DNA of 64,000 nt from Flavobacterium galactosidilyticum (GCF_020911945.1 NZ_CP087135.1:744001-808000), one strand, 5' to 3'; shown: positions 19,039 to 28,182, numbered from the stretch's first letter. Notes: generated by a model not told the origin, from the letters alone. A program made the numbers and translations.

Positions 19039-20706
19039 TTAATTTGGTTTAGTAAAATAAATCTCAAGCTTTAATCTTTTCTCAAAAGGCACGGTTGAAT
19101 TTCCTCCGTATAAAATAGTGCCCAACGGATTCATAACTGATGCTCTCGGTGCTGCAGTAATAAATGCGTTTGGCGTTCTAACCTTACTAGATGCGTTTAT
19201 AGCTATGTCTTCAGTAACTACTAAACCTAATTTAACGTTAGTCGAATCTTTGTTGTTTATAAGATTTCGTATCTGATTCGTAATTCTAATTTTATAAGTA
19301 GCACCTTTTTTTGTAGTAGCATCTTGTTTTAAAAGACCATCAAATAAAACTTTAGACTTTTTAGGAAATGCACTATTTACCGTTGGATCTATTACAAAAT
19401 CAACAACTGGTCGGTTATTCGTATAATCAAATAAATAAACGCGTTGTGGCTCATAACTATTTGCCATAGCGCTAGCGTCTATATGAAAAACAAGATTAGC
19501 TTCATTGACTAAAAGTTTCTTTTTATCAGCAGGATTTCTTAAGTCATCTAACTCATCTGAAACGCCATTAGGACCCACTGTAAGATTTCCATTTACATCG
19601 TAACCTTTAACATCTGCTTTATCAAAAAGATCTAATACTGCTACTGAACCTTCACCACCTTTTAGAAATAATTTATCATCACCTTGAGCTGTGTTTCCAG
19701 TAAAAGGCAAAGCATTATACACCATACCACTTGCACTAAAATCATTTTTCAACAAACTAACAGAATTACCTCCTAGTTCAAGAACTATTGTTCTCTTTTC
19801 ACGTGTTGGTGTTCCACCAGCAACTGCAGCGGCAACATCTTCTTTATAAGTAATAGTAATTTTACCTGCTTTAAAATTAAGCATAGCCAAATTTCCTGGA
19901 CTGCTTCCCGATTTTTCCATTTTAAAGTATAAACCTCTAAAATAATTTCTGAAAACATCATTCGAAGCTAATTTCCCAGCATTAACGGCGTCAAGAATTC
20001 TAGTTTTGAAGTATTCTTTGTTAAGATTTAACTTCATTCCTGGCACTTCGTACTTTGTAGTTTTAGCAGCCGTGATCGAGTCAGTAGTTACAACAACATG
20101 CTCAGCAGCATCAAAGTAAAACTCGTCATTTTGAGACGCGCTAGGACTATCGTTCAAACGAGTTGGAAGTTTCAAATTATCGAAATCTGCATTTTGATCT
20201 GTAAAATATTTTTGCTGACTCTGGAATTGAGTCGAAGGATCAGCATCTCGCATAAAATAGCCCGATTCATACACACTCAACTTCATTTTAGCTGATTCTG
20301 GACCATAAATAGAATCCAATACGTACACATGGCTACCGTCAGTATTTGTTTTAGTTTTTAAATCATCAACGTAATAAGGAATTGTCAAAACAACGCTTTC
20401 TATAAAAGGTCTCTCTCCTACAGCACTTACAAAAGTGGGTAAAATTACTTGTGTATTAAAATTAGCCGTTGTTTCACCAAAATTAGGATTGTTGTAAATT
20501 CCCAACGGATTAACCTCAAGATTATTAGATTGTATTGGACCGGTTTTTTGATTGTAACCTGAAACATTAAAAGATACTTTGTTAAGGTCAAAGTTATTTC
20601 CACCTATTAAATCACCGCCTATTTCATTGTAATCTTTATCACATGAGTATAAAAAAATAACAGTTACTACTATCAGGATTTTCTTAAAAAAAGAATTATT
20701 GTACAT
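19039..20706 (-). CDS. DUF4270 family lipoprotein
   Basis: A 555-residue lipoprotein with lipobox L-Y-S-C near residue 22, followed by DKDYNEIGGDLIGG, which is the hallmark start of DUF4270 proteins of Bacteroidota. The body is predicted beta-rich, with FNTQVILPTFVS and repeated VVLTIPYY, LVFHIDAS-like strands. The function of the family is unknown; it is expected at the outer membrane. It sits between a half glycogen-synthase-like gene (20 bp upstream) and glmS (21 bp downstream), on one strand and probably in one operon. That arrangement hints at a cell-envelope or sugar-related role, which is inference only. Confidence 0.85.
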   Translation of the reverse strand: MYNNSFFKKILIVVTVIFLYSCDKDYNEIGGDLIGGNNFDLNKVSFNVSGYNQKTGPIQSNNLEVNPLGIYNNPNFGETTANFNTQVILPTFVSAVGERPFIESVVLTIPYYVDDLKTKTNTDGSHVYVLDSIYGPESAKMKLSVYESGYFMRDADPSTQFQSQQKYFTDQNADFDNLKLPTRLNDSPSASQNDEFYFDAAEHVVVTTDSITAAKTTKYEVPGMKLNLNKEYFKTRILDAVNAGKLASNDVFRNYFRGLYFKMEKSGSSPGNLAMLNFKAGKITITYKEDVAAAVAGGTPTREKRTIVLELGGNSVSLLKNDFSASGMVYNALPFTGNTAQGDDKLFLKGGEGSVAVLDLFDKADVKGYDVNGNLTVGPNGVSDELDDLRNPADKKKLLVNEANLVFHIDASAMANSYEPQRVYLFDYTNNRPVVDFVIDPTVNSAFPKKSKVLFDGLLKQDATTKKGATYKIRITNQIRNLINNKDSTNVKLGLVVTEDIAINASSKVRTPNAFITAAPRASVMNPLGTILYGGNSTVPFEKRLKLEIYFTKPN

Positions 20707-20726
20707 ATTTATGAAAAAAGTTTAAT

Positions 20727-21533
20727 TTAAAGAACTTCGTTTTTATAGAAATTAGTGTACGCTTCCGCGAATGCGTCTTTCGAGGCGAAAGGTAAAAAAG
20801 GTTTTCCTGAAGATTCTATAAATTTTGTTAAACTTGAAGAGAGGTTATCTGAAGCTACAATCACTGCATCAGAATGATTTATAGTGGCTTTAATGATACT
20901 TTCGTAGTTTGGAATCTCTAAATCAGCAATGGCATCAGCAGGAACTCCATCAAATTTAACCTTATTGATCATTCCTTTATTCAAAGTGCCATCAAAAGAC
21001 TGTGCATAAACAGAAGTAACTATCTTAGTTTCAGAAAATAAAGCTTCGTTTTTGTAAAAATGCTTCATGTAAACAGGCAACATCGCCGCCATCCATCCAT
21101 GAACATGAATAATATCAGGAACCCAGTTTAATTTTTTTACCGTTTCTACAACCCCTTTTGCAAAGAAAATAGCACGTTCGTCGTTGTCTGGAAACATCAC
21201 GCCTTCTTCATCAGTAAACGTAGCTTTCCTTTTGAAATACTCATCATTATCAATAAAATAAACCTGAATTCTCTCTTTAGGAATAGAAGCAACTTTAATT
21301 ATCAGTGGCATATCTAAGTCATTTACAACCAAATTCATTCCCGAAAGTCTAATTACTTCGTGCAATTGGTGTCTTCTCTCGTTAATATTTCCGTACCTCG
21401 GCATAAAGATTCGTATCTGTCCGCCTTGGTCATTTATCATTTTAGGAACGTCATAAGACATTAAAGAGACCTCGTTTTCAGCGAGATAAGGAACTACCTC
21501 AGATGATACATATAATATCCTCTTATCTTTCAT
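20727..21533 (-). CDS. Glycogen/starch synthase-like protein, N-terminal GT5 domain only
   Basis: A 268-residue protein matching the N-terminal Rossmann domain of GT5 glycogen synthase: RILYVSSEVVPYL, F-M-P-R-Y-G, D-N-D-E-R-A-I-F-F-A-K-G and PDIIHVHGWMAAMLPVY. Full GlgA is about 480 residues, so the C-terminal nucleotide-sugar-binding domain is missing. The K-T-G-G-L motif that binds ADP-glucose is also changed (A18-E-N-E-V22 after SSEVVPYL). The ORF ends cleanly and the next gene starts 20 bp on, so this does not look like a recent truncation. Catalysis as a glycogen synthase is unlikely; a regulatory or binding role is possible. It is divergent from panC. Confidence 0.8.
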   Translation of the reverse strand: MKDKRILYVSSEVVPYLAENEVSLMSYDVPKMINDQGGQIRIFMPRYGNINERRHQLHEVIRLSGMNLVVNDLDMPLIIKVASIPKERIQVYFIDNDEYFKRKATFTDEEGVMFPDNDERAIFFAKGVVETVKKLNWVPDIIHVHGWMAAMLPVYMKHFYKNEALFSETKIVTSVYAQSFDGTLNKGMINKVKFDGVPADAIADLEIPNYESIIKATINHSDAVIVASDNLSSSLTKFIESSGKPFLPFASKDAFAEAYTNFYKNEVL

Positions 21534-21571
21534 ATTGTAATTTACTTAATTTATTGGCAATAAAAACCATG

Positions 21572-21604
21572 CAAAATTACAAAAATTTATGCAGTTATTA
21601 ACAA
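21572..21604 (-). promoter_or_regulatory. Promoter of the glycogen-synthase-like / DUF4270 / glmS unit
   Basis: On the minus strand TTG (21602-21604), 22 bp and TAATTTTG (21572-21579), which fits TAnnTTTG. It lies about 40 bp upstream of the ATG at 21533. Confidence 0.55.
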
Positions 21605-21610
21605 AAATAG

Positions 21611-21618
21611 TAAGTTTG
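21611..21618 (+). promoter_or_regulatory. -7 box of the panC promoter
   Basis: TAAGTTTG fits TAnnTTTG and lies 23 bp before the panC ATG, giving a short leader. No clear TTG is seen at the usual distance upstream. Confidence 0.5.
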
Positions 21619-21641
21619 CATTTAATTTTAATAATACTGCC

Positions 21642-22490
21642 ATGCCAATTTTCTACGGAAAATCAACTTTAATGGACTATTTGAAATCAATAAAAACGCC
21701 TCATTCCACCATTGGATTTGTTCCAACTATGGGTGCTTTACATGAGGGTCATTTAGCTTTAATGCAAAAATCATTGATGGAAAATAAAAATACTGTTGTG
21801 AGTATTTTTGTAAATCCCACACAATTTAACAATCCTGATGACCTTGCAAAATACCCAAGGACGCTGGAGGCAGACATCAAAAAGCTCAATGCTTTAGATC
21901 CCAACATTATTTTATACGCTCCATCAGTAGAAGATATTTACGAGGGAAATGTACAATCTCAAAGCTTTGACTTTGACGGACTGGAAAATCAAATGGAAGG
22001 CAAATTCCGACCTGGCCATTTCGATGGAGTGGGTACAATTGTAAAACGTCTTTTCGAAATCGTGGAACCTACAAATGCTTACTTTGGAGAAAAAGATTTT
22101 CAACAACTGCAAATTGTAAAGAAAATGGTAGCTAAAAGCGGCTTAAAAGTCACTGTAATTGGATGCCCTATTTTTAGAGAATCGAATCATCTGGCTATGA
22201 GTTCTAGAAACGAACGTTTATCAACACAAGAAAGAGATGAAGCTGCAATTATTTATAAAACGCTAAACATTGCCAAAGAAAAATTCAAAAATGATAGTGC
22301 AAATTCAGTAGGCGAATGGGTACAAAATTCATTCAAAAAAAATTCGAACTTTTCTTTGGAGTATTTTGTAATTGCTGATGAAGCACAGCTTTTGCCTTGT
22401 GTAAGAAAAAATAAAAATAAAAAATACCGAGCATTTATTGCTGTTTTAGTCAACAATATTCGTCTGATTGATACTATTTCATTAAATTAA
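21642..22490 (+). CDS. panC: Pantothenate synthetase (pantoate-beta-alanine ligase)
   Basis: A 282-residue cytoplasmic enzyme joining pantoate and beta-alanine with ATP to give pantothenate, the precursor of coenzyme A. It has the nucleotidyltransferase HxGH motif ([14 protein letters not shown], about 28-41), [20 protein letters not shown], the pantoate site [29 protein letters not shown] and the KMSKS-equivalent MSSRNERL. The length matches the family. panD follows 14 bp downstream and supplies beta-alanine, so the pair is a two-gene pathway unit. Confidence 0.97.
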   Translation: MPIFYGKSTLMDYLKSIKTPHSTIGFVPTMGALHEGHLALMQKSLMENKNTVVSIFVNPTQFNNPDDLAKYPRTLEADIKKLNALDPNIILYAPSVEDIYEGNVQSQSFDFDGLENQMEGKFRPGHFDGVGTIVKRLFEIVEPTNAYFGEKDFQQLQIVKKMVAKSGLKVTVIGCPIFRESNHLAMSSRNERLSTQERDEAAIIYKTLNIAKEKFKNDSANSVGEWVQNSFKKNSNFSLEYFVIADEAQLLPCVRKNKNKKYRAFIAVLVNNIRLIDTISLN

Positions 22491-22504
22491 TTTACTTTTG
22501 TAGC

Positions 22505-22855
22505 ATGCAAATTCAAGTTTTAAAATCAAAAATTCACCGCGTTAAAGTAACCGGAGCCGATTTGAATTATATCGGGAGTATTACTATTGACGAATCTTTA
22601 CTAGACGCTTCTAATATTATTGAAGGTGAAAAAGTATCTATCGTAAACATCAATAACGGGGAACGTTTTGAAACCTATGCGATAAAAGGAGAAAGAAACT
22701 CTGGTACAATTACTCTAAATGGTCCTGCCGCTAGAAAAGTTCAAAAAGACGATATTATTATTATCATTTCGTACGCAACATTGGAATTTGAAGAAGCTAA
22801 AACCTTCAAACCATGGGTTATTTTCCCAAATGAAAATGACAATTCTTTGACGTAA
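22505..22855 (+). CDS. panD: Aspartate 1-decarboxylase precursor
   Basis: A 116-residue pyruvoyl enzyme that converts L-aspartate to beta-alanine for panC. The self-cleavage site is Gly24-Ser25 in [14 protein letters not shown]; Ser25 becomes the pyruvoyl group. Other conserved parts are Y-A-I-x-G-x-R-x-S-G-x-I-x-L-N-G-A-A and the conserved Lys9. The length is normal. It is translationally close to panC (14-bp gap). No terminator is obvious in the 86 bp before radA, so read-through into radA is possible. Confidence 0.97.
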   Translation: MQIQVLKSKIHRVKVTGADLNYIGSITIDESLLDASNIIEGEKVSIVNINNGERFETYAIKGERNSGTITLNGPAARKVQKDDIIIIISYATLEFEEAKTFKPWVIFPNENDNSLT

Positions 22856-22941
22856 TTTTATTTTTTTTTAAAATAACTTTTTCTTCAACCCTTGCAGACC
22901 TTAAAGTTTGGAAGGATTAAATATTTATTCCTCCCAAAAAA

Positions 22942-24303
22942 ATGTCAAAAGTAAAAACAACTTTTTTTTGCCAAAACTGCGGCGCACAATATGCCAAATG
23001 GCAAGGTCAATGCAATTCTTGTAAAGAATGGAATACCATCGCGGAGGAAATAATTCAAAAACAAGAAAAAACAGCTTGGAAAAGCGAGCCAAATTCAACT
23101 AGCAAAGCTCCAAAACCTTTACGAATTGACGAAATAGATTCGGCTCAAGAAATCCGAATGGATACTACTGATGGGGAACTTAATCGTGTTTTAGGTGGCG
23201 GTATTGTTCCTGGATCTTTAATTCTTTTAGGTGGCGAACCTGGTATTGGAAAAAGTACACTTTTACTCCAAATTTCATTAAAACTACCTTATAAAACGCT
23301 CTATGTTTCTGGCGAAGAAAGCCAAAAACAAATAAAAATGCGAGCGGAGAGAATCACCCCTAGCAGCGACAATTGCTATATTCTAACCGAAACAAAAACT
23401 CAGAATATCTTTAAACAAATTGAAGCAATTGAACCTGAAATCGTAATCATCGATTCTATTCAGACACTTCACACTGATTATATTGAATCAACAGCGGGAA
23501 GCATTTCTCAAATTAGAGAAACAACTGCCGAATTGATCAAATTTGCTAAAGAGACAAATATTCCAGTCATACTCATAGGCCATATTACCAAAGACGGAAA
23601 CATTGCAGGTCCAAAAATATTAGAACACATGGTAGATACCGTGCTGCAGTTTGAAGGCGACAGAAATCATGTTTATAGAATACTTCGTTCCTTAAAAAAC
23701 CGCTTTGGATCAACAGCCGAAATAGGAATTTACGAAATGCTGGGAAGTGGATTACGCGAAGTTTCTAATCCATCTGAAATATTAATTTCGCATAAAAACG
23801 AAGAATTATCAGGTACAGCAATTGCCTCTACTTTAGAAGGCATGCGTCCGTTGATGATTGAAATTCAAGCTTTAGTAAGTACAGCAGTTTACGGAACACC
23901 ACAACGGAGCACCACAGGTTACAATGCAAAGCGACTCAACATGATATTGGCAGTTTTAGAAAAAAGAGCTGGATTTAGGCTTGGCGCCAAAGATGTATTC
24001 TTGAATATTACTGGAGGAATTTCAGTAGATGATCCCGCTATCGATTTAGCTGTGGTTGCTGCTATTTTATCCTCTAATGAAGATATTGCTATTAATAAAG
24101 ATTTTTGTTTTGCTGGCGAAGTAGGACTTTCGGGTGAAATACGACCAGTGAACCGCGTTGACCAACGCATTCAAGAGGCAGAAAAACTAGGGTTCTCTAC
24201 CATTTTTGTATCTAAATACAATAAAATTGCTCTAAAAAACACAGGTATAAGTATTCGATTAGTTGCTAAAATCGAGGATGTTGTAGCAGAATTATTTGGG
24301 TAG
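22942..24303 (+). CDS. radA: DNA repair protein RadA (Sms)
   Basis: A 453-residue RecA-like ATPase that acts in recombination and branch migration. It has the N-terminal four-Cys zinc finger (CQNCGAQYAKWQGQCNSC, residues 10-27), Walker A GGEPGIGKST (about 97-106), Walker B EIVIIDSIQT, the RadA-specific LKNRFGS motif and a C-terminal Lon-like domain (ITGGISVDDPAIDLAVVAAI, then F-A-G-E-V-G-L-S-G-E-I-R-P-V). The length matches the family. It lies on the same strand as panCD, 86 bp downstream. Confidence 0.97.
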   Translation: MSKVKTTFFCQNCGAQYAKWQGQCNSCKEWNTIAEEIIQKQEKTAWKSEPNSTSKAPKPLRIDEIDSAQEIRMDTTDGELNRVLGGGIVPGSLILLGGEPGIGKSTLLLQISLKLPYKTLYVSGEESQKQIKMRAERITPSSDNCYILTETKTQNIFKQIEAIEPEIVIIDSIQTLHTDYIESTAGSISQIRETTAELIKFAKETNIPVILIGHITKDGNIAGPKILEHMVDTVLQFEGDRNHVYRILRSLKNRFGSTAEIGIYEMLGSGLREVSNPSEILISHKNEELSGTAIASTLEGMRPLMIEIQALVSTAVYGTPQRSTTGYNAKRLNMILAVLEKRAGFRLGAKDVFLNITGGISVDDPAIDLAVVAAILSSNEDIAINKDFCFAGEVGLSGEIRPVNRVDQRIQEAEKLGFSTIFVSKYNKIALKNTGISIRLVAKIEDVVAELFG

Positions 24304-24609
24304 AAATTAATGCTTTTTCGCGAAGTCTCTGTTTTTAAGGATGTGAAAGCCAGTCTCAGACCGCTGTGAAATTTTGCTATTAAATTCTGTAAATAAGTTA
24401 TTTACACGTCACTTTAACGCTATACTTATTTATATTTTGTACTTTTAGAAGCCTAATACGTGCTTTCTTTTAAAACCTTCAATTGAGGCAACTATCTAAA
24501 AAATAAAGCGCGCTCCATTTAATCTAAAAGCTGTTTTACCAAATTAGATTAATCATTCAATATCTTATTTAGAAACGTAAAATTGTCTAATATACTTAAA
24601 TCATAAAAG
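24304..24609. other. Intergenic region with no recognised gene
   Basis: About 300 AT-rich bases between radA and a small conserved gene. There is no ORF of note, no strong hairpin and no exact TAnnTTTG box, although TATATTTTGT near 24430 is close. Confidence 0.35.
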
Positions 24610-25023
24610 ATGAAAAAGCAAGCTGGTATTTGGATTGACTCCACAAAAGCAATCATTGTAACATTAGATGGGAAAAATGAAAGCATCAAAGAAATTCAAT
24701 CGGATTTAGAGAATCGAGTCTATCATGACAAAGAAGGCGATAAAGGAAGTTTTTTCGGAGGCCAGCATATCGATTCACAAAAAACATTTGACGAAAGAAA
24801 AAAACATCAAATAAATGCTTACATAAAAAATGTCATTTCAAACGTAAACGAAGTGGATGAACTTTATATTTTTGGTCCAGCGGAAACAAAAACGAAACTA
24901 GAAAAGAAAATCCAAGAAGAAAAATCAACTATGGCAGGTAAACTAAAATCCGTTGAAACAGCTGATAATAATATGACTTCGAATCAGATTGTGGCAAAAG
25001 TCAAAAAATTTTACAATCAATAA
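24610..25023 (+). CDS. Conserved small cytoplasmic protein of unknown function
   Basis: A 137-residue soluble protein starting KKQAGIWIDSTKAIIVTL, with a middle FGGQHIDSQKTFDERKKHQ and an end region VDELYIFGPAETKTKLEKKI ... DNNMTSNQIVAKVKKFY. The pattern of an initial beta-strand G-I-W-I-D-x-x-x-A followed by D-E-L-x-I-F-G-P-A-x-x-K-x-x-L is reminiscent of the release-factor-domain-like (BaeRF/host-attachment) fold, but the resemblance is weak and from memory. It has no signal or membrane segment. It is a single gene with its own terminator, so it is probably regulated independently. Confidence 0.7.
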   Translation: MKKQAGIWIDSTKAIIVTLDGKNESIKEIQSDLENRVYHDKEGDKGSFFGGQHIDSQKTFDERKKHQINAYIKNVISNVNEVDELYIFGPAETKTKLEKKIQEEKSTMAGKLKSVETADNNMTSNQIVAKVKKFYNQ

Positions 25024-25047
25024 AAAAAAAATTCAATCAAATACTTG

Positions 25048-25086
25048 AAGCAGCAATTAAAACGTTGCGGCTTTTGTGTTTTTTAT
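25048..25086 (+). terminator. Terminator after the 137-residue protein
   Basis: Stem AAGC-A-GCAA (25048-25056) with TTGC-G-GCTT (25065-25073), one central mismatch, followed by TTTTGTGTTTTTTAT. Confidence 0.65.
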
Positions 25087-25112
25087 CATTAAAAAAGAAT
25101 ATTCTTTATCAT

Positions 25113-26150
25113 TTAAGGAGCCGGATCAGGAATAATAGCCTGAACTTTATTGATTTCTGCAATTATTTCCTCCGAAAGTGACACATTAATAGTAGCTATA
25201 TTTTCTTTTAGTTGTTCTAAAGTTGTCGCTCCAATAATTGTACTTGTTACAAAGGCTTGTTGCTCTAAAAATACCAACGACAATTCAGTTAACGTCAAGC
25301 CATTTTTCTTTGCAATTTCATTATACAAAATTGTGGCTTGAGTACATTGCTCACTACTGTATCTGGAATACTGAGGAAATAAAGACAATCTAGCATTAGG
25401 GTGACTTTCACCAGTTAAAAACTTCCCTGATAACACTCCAAAAGCTAACGGAGAATAAGCCAACAAACCTACATTTTCTCTCATACAAACCTCTGAAGAA
25501 CCGACTTCAAAAAGTCTATTCAACAATGAATACGGATTTTGAACCGTTTTTATTCTTGGTAAATTATGGTATTTACTTTCTTCTAGAAAACGCATAATTC
25601 CCCATGGTGTTTCATTAGAAAGTCCCACATGCTTGATCTTTCCCTCTTTTACAAAGCCATCTAAAGTTTCTAAAACTTGATGAATATTGTCTTCCCATCC
25701 ATCTTCTTGTACTTTAAAACCACGTTGCCCAAAGCAATTGTTTTTGCGTTCTGGCCAGTGCAATTGATAAACATCTAAGTAATCCGTTTGCAAACGCTGT
25801 AAGGAGTTATCTAAAGCATATTTTATACTTGCAGGAGAGAAATCAAGCTGATCACGCATGTAACCAAAATTAGGATTAGGTCCCGCAATTTTAGATGCTA
25901 AAACTATCTCTTCTCTTTTTCCTGTTTTTTTGAACCAAGTTCCAATGATTCTCTCCGTACTTCCATAGGTTTCCTCACGTGAGGGAATAGAATACATCTC
26001 GGCAGTATCAAAAAAATTGACTCCTTTTTCAAATGCATAATCCATTTGGGCATGACCCTCAGCTTCTGAATTTTGCTGTCCAAAAGTCATGGTACCAAGG
26101 CATATTTTACTGACTTTAACATCAGTATTAGGTAAAAAGTTATATTTCAT
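25113..26150 (-). CDS. Aldo/keto reductase (Tas-like, NADPH-dependent)
   Basis: A 345-residue (beta/alpha)8-barrel oxidoreductase. It has the catalytic tetrad of the superfamily: Asp and Tyr in FFDTAEMYS (about 47-55), Lys in VLASKIAGP and His in VYQLHWPERK. The long insert (NCFGQRGFKVQEDGWED) and LLAYSPLAFGVLSGK match the Tas/YajO-type group from E. coli and other bacteria. It probably reduces small aldehydes or ketones, substrate unknown. It is a single gene between two terminators. Confidence 0.9.
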   Translation of the reverse strand: MKYNFLPNTDVKVSKICLGTMTFGQQNSEAEGHAQMDYAFEKGVNFFDTAEMYSIPSREETYGSTERIIGTWFKKTGKREEIVLASKIAGPNPNFGYMRDQLDFSPASIKYALDNSLQRLQTDYLDVYQLHWPERKNNCFGQRGFKVQEDGWEDNIHQVLETLDGFVKEGKIKHVGLSNETPWGIMRFLEESKYHNLPRIKTVQNPYSLLNRLFEVGSSEVCMRENVGLLAYSPLAFGVLSGKFLTGESHPNARLSLFPQYSRYSSEQCTQATILYNEIAKKNGLTLTELSLVFLEQQAFVTSTIIGATTLEQLKENIATINVSLSEEIIAEINKVQAIIPDPAP

Positions 26151-26249
26151 TTTCGATGATTCTAAATTTAAGTTACAAAAGTATCTTTTATAATACTTTT
26201 CGGTTTCTAATTACAGTATTTTTAAGAAACGTTTAGGGTTATATAGAAT

Positions 26250-26290
26250 TAAAAAAGGTTCAAAGCATATACTTTGAACCTTCTTTATTT
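26250..26290. terminator. Bidirectional terminator between aldo/keto reductase promoter region and OmpA gene end
   Basis: An 11-bp perfect stem, AAGGTTCAAAG (26255-26265) with CTTTGAACCTT (26272-26282), has A/T runs on both sides. It mainly serves the minus-strand OmpA-family gene that ends at 26307. Confidence 0.8.
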
Positions 26291-26306
26291 GTTACGTTTA
26301 CAACAA

Positions 26307-27248
26307 TTAATTAATATCGTTTAACATTTTTGAAATCTCGTCCAGCCTCGGTGTAAGGATAATTTCAATTCTTCGGTTTTTAGCTTTCCCATCAGCAGTA
26401 GCATTGCTCACTAATGGAGAATACTCACTTCGACCAGCTGCAGTGAGATTTTGCTTGTTTATATATTTATTTTCGCTCAAAATAGCCACAATTGCTGTAG
26501 CTCTTTTAGTAGATAAGTCCCAGTTATCTGCGATAGGACCTGCTGCTGTAAAAGCATCATTGTCAGTATGCCCTTCAATCAAAACAGAAATTTCTGGATT
26601 ATCTCCTAGCACTTTCCCGACTTCGATTACTGCTTTTTTACCTTCAGCACCTACGGCATAACTTCCTGAATTAAAAAGTAGTTTATTCTCCATAGAAACA
26701 TATACTTTTCCATTTTTTTGCTCTACTGTTAATCCTTTCCCTTCAAAACTATTTAAGGCTCTAGAAAGCGTTTCTTTAAGATTTTTCATGCTTGCTTCTT
26801 TAGCCGCAATTAAATTCTCTAGCTCTTGTAAGCGTTGTGAGTTTTTACTTAATCGCTCTTGTTCTAGCGCTAATGCTTGTGCTTTTTCATCTAATTGCGC
26901 TAGCAAATCACGATTTTTCTTCATGTTGGTTTGCAATGCATCACTGCTATTTTTTTCTAAAGCAGCGTAAGAATCTTGTAATACTTTGAATTTTTCCTGC
27001 GCTACAGCATAATCCGCTTTTACCTTATTCATTTCCACTTTAAGCTTACTTAAATCTGCTGTCAAACCATCGCGATATAATTCGAGTTGGTTTTTAGCCT
27101 TTAGCAACTCTGCATTTTCATCAGATATTGATCTATTTTCTTTTTTTAAATCTGCAAATTTATTTTCTAAGTCATTGTAAATTTTCTTAGAAACACATGA
27201 GGTAGAGAGCGCTAACGCTAACATTCCTATAGAAATTTTTTTAATCAT
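26307..27248 (-). CDS. OmpA-family lipoprotein with coiled coil
   Basis: A lipoprotein of about 313 residues. I take the start at 27248 (MIKKISIGMLALALSTSC) because it gives a clean lipoprotein signal; an upstream ATG at 27272 adds eight residues. A long charged coiled coil (about 20-170) with many K/E/L heptads follows. The C-terminal OmpA domain binds peptidoglycan (LLFNSGSYAVGAEGKKAVIE, IEGHTDNDAF, NWDLSTKRATAI, AAGRSEYSPL, KNRRIEIILTP). It probably tethers the outer membrane to the wall across the periplasm. It is a single gene; its promoter region is bordered by a dispersed repeat at 27306. Confidence 0.88.
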   Translation of the reverse strand: MIKKISIGMLALALSTSCVSKKIYNDLENKFADLKKENRSISDENAELLKAKNQLELYRDGLTADLSKLKVEMNKVKADYAVAQEKFKVLQDSYAALEKNSSDALQTNMKKNRDLLAQLDEKAQALALEQERLSKNSQRLQELENLIAAKEASMKNLKETLSRALNSFEGKGLTVEQKNGKVYVSMENKLLFNSGSYAVGAEGKKAVIEVGKVLGDNPEISVLIEGHTDNDAFTAAGPIADNWDLSTKRATAIVAILSENKYINKQNLTAAGRSEYSPLVSNATADGKAKNRRIEIILTPRLDEISKMLNDIN

Positions 27249-27305
27249 TATCTTGTTGTTTAAATCGTTCATGTTGTTAAAAAATAATCGTAAATATCAT
27301 TTTAT

Positions 27306-27385
27306 TCCCCTAGCCCTGATAGTAGCGAAAATCCTTTTATTTTAAAAAAAATAAAAGATTGTAGCGGATAGCAGGAAATAGCTCC
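27306..27385. repeat. Dispersed intergenic repeat (TAGCCC-YGATAG family), copy 1
   Basis: CCCTAGCCCTGATAGTAGCG, then AAAATCCTTTT, an AT-rich loop, AAAAGATTGTAGCGGATAGC and AGGAAATAGCTCC. The central CTTTTATTTT/AATAAAAG can pair and may act as the xth terminator. A second copy with the same order of blocks lies at 48293-48385. Confidence 0.75.
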
Positions 27386-27393
27386 AAAAAAAC

Positions 27394-28155
27394 TTACTCT
27401 ATTTCGACTAATATAGGACAATGGTCTGAATGGACAGCATCAGACAGGATAACGGCTCTTTTGAGTTTATGTTTTAAGGATTCGCTAACTAAATTGTAGT
27501 CGATACGCCAACCCTTGTTATTTCCTCTTGCTCCAGCGCGATAACTCCACCATGAATACTGGTGAGGTTCACTATTAAAATGACGAAAACTATCCACAAA
27601 TCCGGATTTCATGAAACCATCTAGCCAGGATCGTTCCTGTGGCAAAAAGCCTGAAACATTTTTATTTCTTACAGGATCGTGAATATCAATAGCCTCGTGG
27701 CAAATGTTGTAATCACCACAAATAATCAAGTTTGGAGTCTCTTTTTTCAGGTCGTTAATGTAGTTTTGAAAATCATCCATAAACATGAATTTATGATCTA
27801 ATCGCTCAATATTTGTACCCGATGGTAAATACAAACTCATTACAGAAAAATCATCAAAATCAGCTCGAAGATTTCTACCTTCAAAATCCATGTGGTGAAT
27901 TCCAGTTCCCTGAACCACCTTATTAGGTTTAATTTTAGATAGAATCGCTACACCACTATACCCTTTTTTAGTAGCTGAGTAATAATACTGATAAGGATAT
28001 CCCGCCTTAGTGATATCATCTACTGGTATTTGGTCTTCGGTAGCTTTAATTTCCTGAAGACAAATAATATCTGGATTGGCATGTTGCAACCAATCGATAA
28101 AGCCCTTCGAAATGGCTGCTCTGATTCCGTTGACGTTATATGAAATAATTCTCAT
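27394..28155 (-). CDS. xth: Exodeoxyribonuclease III
   Basis: A 253-residue AP endonuclease / 3'-5' exonuclease for base excision repair. Motifs of the exonuclease-endonuclease-phosphatase fold: MRIISYNVNGIRAA, CLQEIKA (Mg-binding Glu), YSGVAILSK, ICGDYNICH (Asp/Asn), SWWSYRAGARGNNKGWRIDY and the final SDHCPILVEI with the catalytic Asp-His. The length is normal. It is divergent from the acyltransferase gene, with a likely -7 box TACTTTTG at 28175-28182. Confidence 0.97.
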   Translation of the reverse strand: MRIISYNVNGIRAAISKGFIDWLQHANPDIICLQEIKATEDQIPVDDITKAGYPYQYYYSATKKGYSGVAILSKIKPNKVVQGTGIHHMDFEGRNLRADFDDFSVMSLYLPSGTNIERLDHKFMFMDDFQNYINDLKKETPNLIICGDYNICHEAIDIHDPVRNKNVSGFLPQERSWLDGFMKSGFVDSFRHFNSEPHQYSWWSYRAGARGNNKGWRIDYNLVSESLKHKLKRAVILSDAVHSDHCPILVEIE

Positions 28156-28174
28156 TTACATTTTTTTAGAGTTT

Positions 28175-28182
28175 CAAAAGTA
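28175..28182 (-). promoter_or_regulatory. -7 box of the xth promoter
   Basis: On the minus strand TACTTTTG fits TAnnTTTG and lies 20 bp before the ATG at 28155. No good TTG is seen upstream. Confidence 0.45.

Noticed and set aside
17170..19100. glmS ribozyme upstream of glmS
   Set aside because: Only 21 bp separate glmS from the upstream gene, and glmS ribozymes are known from Gram-positive bacteria.
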